From assembly GCF_026041215.1 (NCBI RefSeq), contig NZ_JAPEIQ010000011.1, forward strand, positions 1 through 64,000: a stretch of DNA of 64,000 bases, given 5' to 3'. The position numbers were made by a program, and so were the translations under genes. Origin of the DNA: Hoyosella sp. YIM 151337. GTDB taxonomy: Bacteria > Actinomycetota > Actinomycetes > Mycobacteriales > Mycobacteriaceae. Shown piece by piece: positions 27,870 to 35,698 of the stretch; position 1 is the first letter of the stretch; the number at the start of each line of letters is the position of its first letter. Under the pieces are notes generated by a model. The model was not told the DNA's origin. It searched no databases and saw nothing but the letters and a program-made list of their open reading frames with translations.

Positions 27870-28682
27870 ATGCCTGCATATCGTGCCGGTCGACACGAAC
27901 TCGGCCAAAACTTTCTCATTGACCGCCGCATCGCGCGCGCAATTGTCAACGCAATTGCGTGCACCGAGGGGCCGATCATCGAGATCGGCGCTGGCGATGG
28001 GGCGCTCACGCTGCCACTGGAGAAACTGGGGCGGCCCCTCACCGGAATCGAGATCGACATGCGCCACGCGACACGGCTGCGAAGGCGTGTGCGTGCGTCA
28101 ACGCGCATCGTCAATGGTGACTTTCTGCGGTATAGCCTGCCACGAGAACCGCACGTGCTCGCCGGCAACTTGCCGTTCCATCAAACCACTGCGATGCTGC
28201 GCCGTATCTTGCACAGCCAGCACTGGACTGATGCTGTGCTGCTGGTGCAGTGGGAGGTTGCGCGGCGCCGGGCGGGCGTTGGCGGCGCCACAATGATGAC
28301 CGCGCAAGCGTGGCCGTGGTTCGAGTTCGAACTACTGCAGCGTGTTCCTGCTGCGGCATTCACTCCCCAGCCCGCAGTGGATGGCGGACTGCTGACAGTG
28401 GCGCGGCGCTCGCGGCCGCTCGTAACAGAAAAGGATCGACGGCGCTACAGCGCCTTCGTGCACTCTGTCTTCACCGGGAAGGGCCGGGGGATCAAAAAAG
28501 TACTGAACCGAGTGGCGCCAGCGTCGTGCCGAACACAGATGCAGAAATGGATGAGCGCGCATGGGCTGTCACCGTATGCGCTGCCGCGTGACCTCACACC
28601 GGTGCAGTGGGCTGAGCTGTATGCGCTGCTCGCACAACAACCGCACCCGCGTCCTCAAGCCACGCGAGATCCTTATCGGTGA
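27870..28682 (+). CDS. erm: 23S rRNA (adenine) N6-methyltransferase, Erm family
   Basis: This Rossmann-fold methyltransferase of 270 residues starts RAGRHELGQNFLIDRR, typical of actinobacterial Erm proteins. Motif I is IIEIGAGDGALT, the acidic second motif is GIEIDMRHA and the catalytic motif IV is AGNLPFHQTT. Erm enzymes methylate A2058 of 23S rRNA and confer macrolide-lincosamide-streptogramin B resistance. KsgA is the alternative, but the HELGQNFL start and the NLPF motif favour Erm. The ATG at 27870 follows GGGGAT; a TTG at 27840 is possible. The last 89 bases overlap the convergent chelatase-like gene. Confidence 0.87.
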   Translation: MPAYRAGRHELGQNFLIDRRIARAIVNAIACTEGPIIEIGAGDGALTLPLEKLGRPLTGIEIDMRHATRLRRRVRASTRIVNGDFLRYSLPREPHVLAGNLPFHQTTAMLRRILHSQHWTDAVLLVQWEVARRRAGVGGATMMTAQAWPWFEFELLQRVPAAAFTPQPAVDGGLLTVARRSRPLVTEKDRRRYSAFVHSVFTGKGRGIKKVLNRVAPASCRTQMQKWMSAHGLSPYALPRDLTPVQWAELYALLAQQPHPRPQATRDPYR

Positions 28683-30156
28683 CGCACGCCCCTGTGTGTG
28701 TAAGCGGCAGGACCTCCACCGGCATGTGTGCCGTGAGCATCATCAACTGTTCGGCTGCGTGTTCTTGCGCGCTGCCGGTCTCGTCCGGATCGAGTTTCAC
28801 CGTCGCACTGCCGTCGGTGACGAGGAGTGCCCGAAGCCGCACGTTGCGCCGTGCGAGGAAGGGGGCGCTCACGACTCGCGCGAGCTGGAAAGCGGACGCG
28901 AGCGGTGTGCCGCCACCGCTTGGCAGCCGCGTGAGGACGCGATGCGCACGCAACAGGCCGCGTGTCGGTGGGAGCACGAGCTGCGCTTTGGCTCCGCGTG
29001 CACTGATGACTGCGACGTCGCTGCGGTCCAGATATGCGCGTTCGAGGGCGTCCGAGGCGAGCGCTGTGGCTTGCCGAATCCGCAGCATCCCCATTGAGTC
29101 GGACCGGTCGACGACGACAATCGTCAACGTGCGCGCGCGGCCGGCGCGGAGGACGCCCCGCAGGTCGGCTCGGGTGACCTGGAATGGTTCCCGGCCACGT
29201 GCCGCGTGACGGCGCGCAGCGGTCACCAGCGTGGGGTGAATCGCGACCTTGCCGTGTGCCCGCTCGATGGACACGACGCGGCCTGCGCGCCCTCGTTCGC
29301 TGTGAATGCGCGGACCGCGGCGCGCCGATCCGTCCACAGTCTGTCCACGTAAACGTGCTTGCTCTGGTGTGCTGATGTGGCGGGGCACTGCGACCAGGTC
29401 GCCAGGCTCGGCGGTTCCTTCTCTCTCGGCTTGATCTTCCGCCATGTCCCAGCTCCCATCGCTACCGCCACTTGCCGGCGTCCCGCGTTCAGCAGAACTA
29501 TCGGTGCCGCCGGACACAAGCGGTTCGTTGGCAGCATCCTCATCGCCGCGTGTGTCATCGCGGGATGAGGAGTTCTGTTCGCCTTCCTCACCGGAAGATG
29601 CCGATCGCCCGACGGTGCCGTCACTATCCGCACTCGATGGACCGTGTAGCCGTGGCGCGATGACCGTGCGGTAAAGCGCATCGATTCCGGCCTGTATGCC
29701 GCGCGCTTGCGACACTGCGCGAACGAGACGCGCTGCAGCGACGTCGAGGCCGTGGTCGTGAAGACTGTTGGCTTCGAGTGCTTCGACCACAGAGAGTGCG
29801 ATGTCAGCGGTAGGTGTGGCTCGCCGGGGCTTTTGCGTACTTTTCCTCCGTACACCGATGATGCAGGTCATGCGTCGTAAAAGGGCGGGCGGTACGGATT
29901 CGGTGTCGGGTGCGGCGGCGAGGATTCGTTCGGTGTACCCAGCGGCGTCGTCGCTGTTGACGAGATCTGCCGCGGGCAGGAGTTCAGCGGTATTTCCGTT
30001 GTGGCGCGATGCCGCGGCTAATTCGCGCCACAGGTGTTCACGGCCCCAGCTATCGCCCACGAGAAGGAGGCCATATTGACCACCGTGCAGCCAGATCTCA
30101 CAGAGCGCCCAATCCGACGCGGTGAGTAGTTCCCGAGGTTCAGGTTCGAGTCGCAT
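28594..30156 (-). CDS. Magnesium-chelatase subunit D-like protein with VWA domain
   Basis: The protein has 520 residues. The first ~170 residues are a degenerate AAA-like part. A low-complexity acidic Ser/Gly/Glu linker follows at about 170-260. The C-terminal ~200 residues are a von Willebrand A domain with the metal site TIVVVDRSDSMG (DxSxS type), LPSGGGTPLASAF and LLVTDGSA. This is the ChlD/BchD/CobT layout. The start overlaps the chlI-like stop (TGATG). No large chelatase subunit (ChlH/CobN) is nearby, so the metal and tetrapyrrole, if any, are unknown. The 3' end overlaps erm antisense by 89 bases. Confidence 0.87.
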   Translation of the reverse strand: MRLEPEPRELLTASDWALCEIWLHGGQYGLLLVGDSWGREHLWRELAAASRHNGNTAELLPAADLVNSDDAAGYTERILAAAPDTESVPPALLRRMTCIIGVRRKSTQKPRRATPTADIALSVVEALEANSLHDHGLDVAAARLVRAVSQARGIQAGIDALYRTVIAPRLHGPSSADSDGTVGRSASSGEEGEQNSSSRDDTRGDEDAANEPLVSGGTDSSAERGTPASGGSDGSWDMAEDQAEREGTAEPGDLVAVPRHISTPEQARLRGQTVDGSARRGPRIHSERGRAGRVVSIERAHGKVAIHPTLVTAARRHAARGREPFQVTRADLRGVLRAGRARTLTIVVVDRSDSMGMLRIRQATALASDALERAYLDRSDVAVISARGAKAQLVLPPTRGLLRAHRVLTRLPSGGGTPLASAFQLARVVSAPFLARRNVRLRALLVTDGSATVKLDPDETGSAQEHAAEQLMMLTAHMPVEVLPLTHTGACVTDKDLAWLEDAGAVVVRAAHTAQPTAPV

Positions 30157-31106
30157 CAGGCTGCGTTGTGAAGCCCGAAGGTTCGCATCGCGATGTTGTG
30201 GACGCGGGCACCGGACGTGGTCGGGTTCTCGAACGGCTCACGGGTGACGCGGTGCCGCAGCGCCGGTACGGCGACGGTGAGGATGTCCCGCGTCGTCGCT
30301 TCGGTTCGCCCCCGCAGGGCGGCCGCCGCGCGCGCGGCACGCACAAGCACGATTTCGGCACGGTGCCCGATGACGCCACACTCGACACAGAGTTGAACGG
30401 CTGCCTCGCTGACCCGTTCGGGGATAGCGACGTTGCTGACCGTTTCGCGGGCGCGGGTGATTGTTGCCGCGAGTTCCTGCTGATGCGTCGCGAACTCGCG
30501 GCTCATGACGCCGGGGTCGGCGTCGAAAGCCAGTCGGCGCCGAACAATCTCAGTGCGCACTGTGACGTCGCGAATGGTGCTGACATGGGTAGAGAGACCG
30601 AAGCGGTCCTCGAGTTGCGGCCGCAGTTCGCCCTCTTCCGGGTTGCCTGAGCCGACGAGCACGAAGCGAGCGTCATGCTGATAGCTGAGACCGTCACGTT
30701 CGACACGGTTCACGCCGGAGGCGGCAACATCAAGCAGCAAGTCGACCAGGTAGTCATCGAGAAGATTGACCTCGTCGATGTAGAGGAAGCCGCCATGGGC
30801 GTCCTGTAAGAGCCCGGGGCGGAAGTGGACCTCACCGCGCGCGAGTGCGGCGTCGACGTCGAGCGAGCCGAGCAGTCTGTCTTCGGACGCGCCGAGGGGA
30901 AGATCAACGACGGGAGCGTCGATGCTGGCGGCATCGAGCAGTCCGGCGAGCGCACGGACGGTGGTGGACTTCGCGGTACCGCGATCGCCCATGGCAAGTA
31001 CGCCACCAATTCCGGGATCAACAGCGTTCAGCAGCAGAGAGTGCTTGAGCCCTTCTTGCCCCAGGATTGCGGTGAACGGAAACTGCGTGCGCATAGGCGA
31101 ACACAT
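30156..31106 (-). CDS. Magnesium-chelatase subunit I-like AAA+ ATPase
   Basis: The protein has 316 residues. It starts FPFTAILGQEGLKHSLLLNAVDPGIGGVLAMGDRGTAKST, with Walker A inside. Further features are GGFLYIDEVNLLDDYLVDLLL (Walker B), LVGSGNPEEGELRPQLEDRFG (sensor 1 and Arg finger region) and GHRAEIVLVRAARAAAALRG in the lid. It should form a hexameric ATPase ring working with the D-like subunit encoded directly downstream. The start could also be the ATG at 31094; neither has a clear ribosome site. It follows glfT1 on the same strand after 33 bases. Confidence 0.9.
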   Translation of the reverse strand: MCSPMRTQFPFTAILGQEGLKHSLLLNAVDPGIGGVLAMGDRGTAKSTTVRALAGLLDAASIDAPVVDLPLGASEDRLLGSLDVDAALARGEVHFRPGLLQDAHGGFLYIDEVNLLDDYLVDLLLDVAASGVNRVERDGLSYQHDARFVLVGSGNPEEGELRPQLEDRFGLSTHVSTIRDVTVRTEIVRRRLAFDADPGVMSREFATHQQELAATITRARETVSNVAIPERVSEAAVQLCVECGVIGHRAEIVLVRAARAAAALRGRTEATTRDILTVAVPALRHRVTREPFENPTTSGARVHNIAMRTFGLHNAA

Positions 31107-31139
31107 TAATGGAAACAGTTATCAGTTCCAACTCTACGA

Positions 31140-32021
31140 TCAGATTCGCCGGAACCGCTCGTTGCGCCCAAGCTTCCGCAGGCGGTTCCATTCCTTCCAC
31201 CCGGTGAAGTCCCGCTGTGAGACCAAGAAATACCAGCTGAACCGCACCCATTCCTGGAACAGCAGCTTCCGCATGCCAGGCTGCGCGAGCAGGTAACCCC
31301 GATTTCGGTACGTGTAGTACCGCTTGACTGAGTTGTCGGGGTACTGCGTGTGCATCTTGCCGCCGAGGATTGGCTTGAACTCGTCAGAACCATCGGGGTG
31401 CAGGTACGCGGTCTGCAAACACGTGCCAAACGGCAGGCCGGAGCGGACCAGCCGCCGGTGCACATCGACTTCGTCGCCGCGCACGAACAGTCGGAGGTCA
31501 GGCACGCCGACAGCCTCGATTGCCCGTGCGGAAAAGAGCGCTCCATTGAACAGGGAAGCGATGCCTGGGAGGAACTCCTCATCGCCGAGTTCGTGCCGCC
31601 ACCGGCGCCACACGAGTCCGCGGCGCAGCGGAAAAGCCAACCGGTCTGGCTCACCGATATTGCAGACCACTGGCGAGACTTCTTCTAACTGATGCTTCTC
31701 GGCGCACTCGAGAAGTGTGTGCAGGACATCGGGACCCTCGGGGCGTCCATCGTCATCCGCGAGCCACACCCAATCGGCGCCAAGCGCGAGCGCGTGCAGC
31801 ATACCCAGCGCGAATCCTCCCGCACCGCCCAGATTGTGCTGCGAACCGATGTATTTGGCAGGCACCGGCTGAGACTCAACCAGTTCGCGCACCGCTGCCT
31901 CGGCGGCGTTGTCCACGACGATCACATGGTCGACTGGGCGGCTCTGTCCGGCGACCACGGCAAGCGACTCGGCGAGGAGTTCCTTGCGCCGGTGTGTCAC
32001 GACAACCGCGATGATTCTCAT
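31140..32021 (-). CDS. glfT1: Galactofuranosyltransferase GlfT1
   Basis: This GT-A glycosyltransferase (GT2-like) of 293 residues resembles Rv3782, which adds the first galactofuranose residues to the rhamnosyl-GlcNAc lipid linker of arabinogalactan. Visible features are AVVVTHRRKELL, VDNAAE, NLGGAGGFALGM, the metal-binding WLADDDGRP, and FVRGDEVDVHRRLVRSG with the catalytic acidic residues. The start overlaps the wzt stop (ATGA). The order wzm-wzt-glfT1 corresponds to Rv3783-Rv3781-Rv3782 of M. tuberculosis, with the local order differing slightly. Confidence 0.93.
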   Translation of the reverse strand: MRIIAVVVTHRRKELLAESLAVVAGQSRPVDHVIVVDNAAEAAVRELVESQPVPAKYIGSQHNLGGAGGFALGMLHALALGADWVWLADDDGRPEGPDVLHTLLECAEKHQLEEVSPVVCNIGEPDRLAFPLRRGLVWRRWRHELGDEEFLPGIASLFNGALFSARAIEAVGVPDLRLFVRGDEVDVHRRLVRSGLPFGTCLQTAYLHPDGSDEFKPILGGKMHTQYPDNSVKRYYTYRNRGYLLAQPGMRKLLFQEWVRFSWYFLVSQRDFTGWKEWNRLRKLGRNERFRRI

Positions 32022-32815
32022 CCTTCAGCCGCCATATCTGCCTGCACTTTATCGACGATCTTGGCTGCCTCTGGGCCCTTGTAATGCGTCAGCACATCTT
32101 TGATGTTGCCCCGCTCGCGGATCGTGCCGTGATCGATCCACATCGCGGTGTCGCACAGTTGGGCGAGGAATTCGTCGGAGTGACTCGCGAACACCAAAAT
32201 GCCGGACCGGGAGACCAGTTGTTCAAGCTTCTTTCGTGCCTTACGCATGAATTCGGCGTCAACCGCCCCGATGCCCTCGTCGAGCAGCAGGATCTCGGGC
32301 TCGATACTGGTGACCACACCCATCGCCACCCGCACGCGCATGCCCGTGGAGTAGGTGCGCAACGGCATGTTGAGATAATCACCGAGTTCGGTGAAATCCG
32401 CGATCTCGTCCATGCGCGCCATCATCTGCTTCCGCGTCATTCCGAGGAATAACCCGCGGATAATGATGTTCTCGTAGCCCGAAATTTCGGGATCCATCCC
32501 GACACCGAGGTCGAAAATTGGCGCTACCCGGCCTTGAATCCGGGCTTTGCCGCGCGTCGGCTCGTAAATGCCCGCGAGCAGGCGCAAGAGTGTTGATTTG
32601 CCGGCGCCGTTATGGCCGACGAGGCCGACACGATCGCCCTCCCGCAGCGACATCGTGATGTCACGCAGCGCTTCAACAATGACGACGTTGGAGGTGTTCC
32701 GGCCGATGGTCCCACCGGCTTTCCCCAGGAACGCCTTCTTCAGCGAACGGGTCTTCGCGTCGAAAATCGGAAAGTCGACGCACGCGCTCGCCGTATCGAT
32801 ACGTACTTCTGGCAC
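32018..32815 (-). CDS. wzt: Galactan/O-antigen ABC exporter ATPase Wzt
   Basis: The protein has 265 residues. Walker A is GLVGHNGAGKSTLLRLLAG, the signature region RTYSTGMRVRVAMGVV is of the polysaccharide-exporter type, Walker B is EPEILLLDEGIGAVD and the H-loop is FASHSDEF. The variant signature STGM is usual in Wzt/TagH ATPases. It powers export of the lipid-linked galactan across the plasma membrane. The GTG start has GGGAGGGACA before it. It lies 9 bases after wzm and overlaps glfT1. Confidence 0.94.
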   Translation of the reverse strand: MPEVRIDTASACVDFPIFDAKTRSLKKAFLGKAGGTIGRNTSNVVIVEALRDITMSLREGDRVGLVGHNGAGKSTLLRLLAGIYEPTRGKARIQGRVAPIFDLGVGMDPEISGYENIIIRGLFLGMTRKQMMARMDEIADFTELGDYLNMPLRTYSTGMRVRVAMGVVTSIEPEILLLDEGIGAVDAEFMRKARKKLEQLVSRSGILVFASHSDEFLAQLCDTAMWIDHGTIRERGNIKDVLTHYKGPEAAKIVDKVQADMAAEG

Positions 32816-32824
32816 TGTCCCTCC

Positions 32825-33739
32825 CTACACCCAGTAGGGCACGCGGGCCCGGTAGTTGCGTAAAGCGATAATCGTCAGTACCCACCCCGCGACCGTGCAC
32901 GCCAGAACGATGCCCCAGTGGTAGAAAGCGACGGAATTACCCAGCATTGGCGCGCGGACGATCTCGAGATAGTGGTACAGCGGGTTGATTTCCACGATGC
33001 GGGCACGGTCGGCGGCCTCCCCGCCACGTGCGATCAGCCCTTCGGTCGTCCACACGATTGGCGTCATGAAGAACAGCAGCAGCGTGAGACTGTTCAGGAT
33101 TGGCTGAATGTCCCGGTACCGAGTCGCAAAGATCCCGAAGAACAGCGTCACCCACACGACGTTCAGCATTATCAGCACGAGCGCCGGAATTGCGAGCAGG
33201 CTCGACCAGTCGAGTGACGGCCGGAATATGGCCAGCATGATCACGTAGATCAGGATGTTGTGAATAAACAACAGGAACAAACGCCAGGCCAGCCGGTACA
33301 CATGCACGCTCAGTGCGGACGGCAAGAATTTGATGAGGCCTTCGTTCTTGATGAACACCTCGGCGCCGTCAAGGATCGCGCCCTGGATCATCGTCCAAAT
33401 GATGAGCCCCACGGTGACGTGCGGCAGAAAAGTCCGCAGTTCCACTTCAAGAAGCACCGAGTACAGCAGCCCCATCGCGACTGCCTGCACGCCAGTGGCG
33501 ATCGTGATCCAGAACGGTCCGATCACTGACCGCCGGTAGCGCTGCTTGATGTCCTGCCACCCCAGCTGCAACCACAATTCGCGCTGGGCCAAACCCGTGC
33601 GGAGGTCGCCGAACGCGCGCGCGAACGTCTTCGAATCCGAGGTGATCTCGTGCACCTCGACCTGCAGCGCGTGAGCGCCTGCGGGCTCCGGGTTTCCCTG
33701 GTCTGCCGGGTCGTCGGGTTCTGTCGGTGAGTCGGGCAC
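32825..33739 (-). CDS. wzm: Galactan/O-antigen ABC exporter permease Wzm
   Basis: The protein has 304 residues, with a cytoplasmic N-terminal ~70 followed by six membrane helices of the ABC-2 type. LGWQDIKQRYRRSVIGPFWITI is the classical amphipathic coupling segment, and TRYRDIQPILNSLTLLLFFMTPIVW is also typical. It forms the exporter with Wzt. It starts with GTG at 33739, close to the divergent pyruvyltransferase-like gene. The first 35 residues are acidic and Pro-rich. Confidence 0.93.
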   Translation of the reverse strand: MPDSPTEPDDPADQGNPEPAGAHALQVEVHEITSDSKTFARAFGDLRTGLAQRELWLQLGWQDIKQRYRRSVIGPFWITIATGVQAVAMGLLYSVLLEVELRTFLPHVTVGLIIWTMIQGAILDGAEVFIKNEGLIKFLPSALSVHVYRLAWRLFLLFIHNILIYVIMLAIFRPSLDWSSLLAIPALVLIMLNVVWVTLFFGIFATRYRDIQPILNSLTLLLFFMTPIVWTTEGLIARGGEAADRARIVEINPLYHYLEIVRAPMLGNSVAFYHWGIVLACTVAGWVLTIIALRNYRARVPYWV

Positions 33740-33849
33740 GAACGGTAAGCCTAGTCGGCAGTCACAAGAATCCGCGCGGGGCCGCGCGGCGACACTCGGA
33801 AGCCTGCGCCGAGTTGCCTAAAAGTAAAGAGATCGCCAAAGTTGTTCCC

Positions 33850-35121
33850 ATGCTGCAGCCCGATGAAGGCCGTGAAGTCGTCTACCTCATAGCGCCCAGT
33901 GGGCACCCTAATTATGGGGACGAGTTCATTGCCGCAGCGTGGCTGCGTTATCTGGCGCGCGTCCGGCCCAGTGCGCTTGTGGTCTTGGACTGCCACACTC
34001 CTGGTCAGGCCGCGGTGCTGCTGCGTGGCTGTCATCCACGGGTTCTCTTCGTGGACACTGCGTGGCGGCTCGCAGTCGAGGCGTCGACGCGTCCACCTGC
34101 TGAGGGGCGCGAACTGCTTGACCGTGTCGTCGGCGAGCCGGGGCGCGCGTGTTTGCTCGCGGACGGGATTGGCTTGCTCGCGCGGGCGTCGAGCATCCAT
34201 CTGCTCGGCGGCGGCTACCTTAATACTGTTTGGCCGCACCACCTGGGTCTTTTGCGGCTGGTCCGTGCCGCTGCACGCGCCTCGGGCGCGCCGCTCTACG
34301 CGACCGGACAGGGACTCATGCCGGCCGGAGACGGCGCTGAACTGCGTGAAAGCGTTGCAGATTTCGCCGTGTTCGACGTGCGTGACGACGAGTCCGCTCG
34401 CCTGCTCAGTCTCCCTGTCGGGGGTGATGACGCGTGGCTCGCGGTGCCGCTGCCGTCGCAGCGGCGCGGAAGCGTGCCGATCTTTGACACCGCGAGCGAG
34501 GCCTCGCGCCGTGAGTTCGTCCTATGCCTGCAATCTGACCTGGTGACCGACGATGAGTCGGCGGACAGTTCGATCGCCCGCCGTGCAACAGAACTGCTTG
34601 ACGCCTGGGGCGTGAAGGGTGACCAAGTCGCCGTCATCGAGGGAATCCCTGGGACGGATCGCGTGGTGTTTGACCAGATCGCGGACCGCGTGGAGGGCGC
34701 GGAATTCGTGCCGTTCACCGAACTGTGGCGCAACGGGTTGCCCGCCCGGCGAGGACAAACCTGGATCAGTACCCGCTTCCACCCGCACCTACTCGCGGCA
34801 GCGACCGGCGCGTCGGGTGTCGCGCTGAGCGGGCGGAAAGGTTACTACGACACGAAGCACCGCTCACTGACCGCAGCCGGCTCGCAGTGGCTGGTGCTCG
34901 GAGCCGACGCGTCCAGCCTCGCACCCGCCCAGCCCCGCGGCGGTGGTTTCGCAGCCAGCGACGTCGAACGAATGGTGATGCAGAAGCGGGATCTCGCTGC
35001 CGCGTTGTACCCCAAGCTGCCATTGCAGATCCGCGCGAAGCAAGCGGTTCCGCCGCGGGCGCGGCGTTCACTGCGTGCGGGGGTGCAGCGGGCCAAAGCC
35101 TTGCGGCGGAGCAGAGTCTAG
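33850..35121 (+). CDS. Polysaccharide pyruvyltransferase-like protein
   Basis: The protein has 423 residues from the chosen ATG. GHPNYGDEFIAAAWLRYL at the N-terminus (binding of a GN(L)GDE type), LLGGGYLNTVWPHHLG, and STRFHPHLLAAATGASGVALSG near residue 335 are features of the CsaB/WcaK pyruvyltransferase fold. Such enzymes transfer pyruvate to cell-wall sugars, though many homologues are uncharacterised. The frame stays open back to a GTG at 33727, which would overlap wzm; those 41 residues look unlike the family, so I start at 33850. The divergent position next to wzm suggests a role in envelope glycans. Confidence 0.75.
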   Translation: MLQPDEGREVVYLIAPSGHPNYGDEFIAAAWLRYLARVRPSALVVLDCHTPGQAAVLLRGCHPRVLFVDTAWRLAVEASTRPPAEGRELLDRVVGEPGRACLLADGIGLLARASSIHLLGGGYLNTVWPHHLGLLRLVRAAARASGAPLYATGQGLMPAGDGAELRESVADFAVFDVRDDESARLLSLPVGGDDAWLAVPLPSQRRGSVPIFDTASEASRREFVLCLQSDLVTDDESADSSIARRATELLDAWGVKGDQVAVIEGIPGTDRVVFDQIADRVEGAEFVPFTELWRNGLPARRGQTWISTRFHPHLLAAATGASGVALSGRKGYYDTKHRSLTAAGSQWLVLGADASSLAPAQPRGGGFAASDVERMVMQKRDLAAALYPKLPLQIRAKQAVPPRARRSLRAGVQRAKALRRSRV

Positions 35122-35126
35122 GGCCC

Positions 35127-35666
35127 TTACAGGTATTGGCCGGTGCCCGACCCTGAGTGCCCACTCTCGTGTTCGCTGTCACGGTGTGTGTGCCCCAGAC
35201 TGATGCCCGGGGGCAGTGCTCCCTGACGCATCTGTTCAAGCTGGGCGCGGGCGGCCATTTGCTGTGCGAAGAGGGCCGTCTGAATACCGTGGAAGACTCC
35301 TTCGAGCCAGCCCACAAGCTGAGCCTGTGCGATGCGCAGTTCGGAGTCACTTGGCACCGCATTCTCGCTGAAGGGGAGCGAGATGCGAGTTAGCTCATCG
35401 CGCAGCTCCGGGGCCAGGCCGTCCTGTAGCTCGCGAATTGACGATTCGTGGATTTCTCGCAGCCGGGTTCGGCTGGCATCGTCGAGCGGAGCGCTGCGGA
35501 CCTCTTCAAGCAGCTGCTTGATCATCGTGCCAATGCGCATAACCTTCGCGGGCTGTTCGACGAGGTCGGTGAGCGCTGTCGGCCCTTCCGGCTTTCCGTT
35601 CGCCTCACTGTCTGGAGCTTCAGTGGTTTCTGTGCCGATCACTTCGATGCCGTCATTCTCAGTCAA
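35127..35666 (-). CDS. bpa: Bacterial proteasome activator Bpa/PafE
   Basis: The protein has 179 residues. The helical core (about 30-145; LVEQPAKVMRIGTMIKQLLEEVR, LVGWLEGVFHGIQTALFAQQMAARAQLEQM) matches Rv3780. It ends with the exposed tail GTGQYL; the GQYL motif of Bpa docks into the 20S proteasome and opens its gate without ATP. Bpa forms a dodecameric ring that feeds unfolded proteins such as HspR to the proteasome. The start is a TTG with AGGAA 6 bases upstream. Its place near wzm/wzt/glfT1 matches the mycobacterial gene order. Confidence 0.95.
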   Translation of the reverse strand: MTENDGIEVIGTETTEAPDSEANGKPEGPTALTDLVEQPAKVMRIGTMIKQLLEEVRSAPLDDASRTRLREIHESSIRELQDGLAPELRDELTRISLPFSENAVPSDSELRIAQAQLVGWLEGVFHGIQTALFAQQMAARAQLEQMRQGALPPGISLGHTHRDSEHESGHSGSGTGQYL

Positions 35667-35698
35667 TGGGTTTCCTATCTCATTTCTTGGCGCCGATG

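Noticed and set aside
27728-27922. Possible erm leader peptide of 64 codons
   Set aside because: No ribosome site, overlaps the erm start and has no stalling-type sequence that I can recognise.
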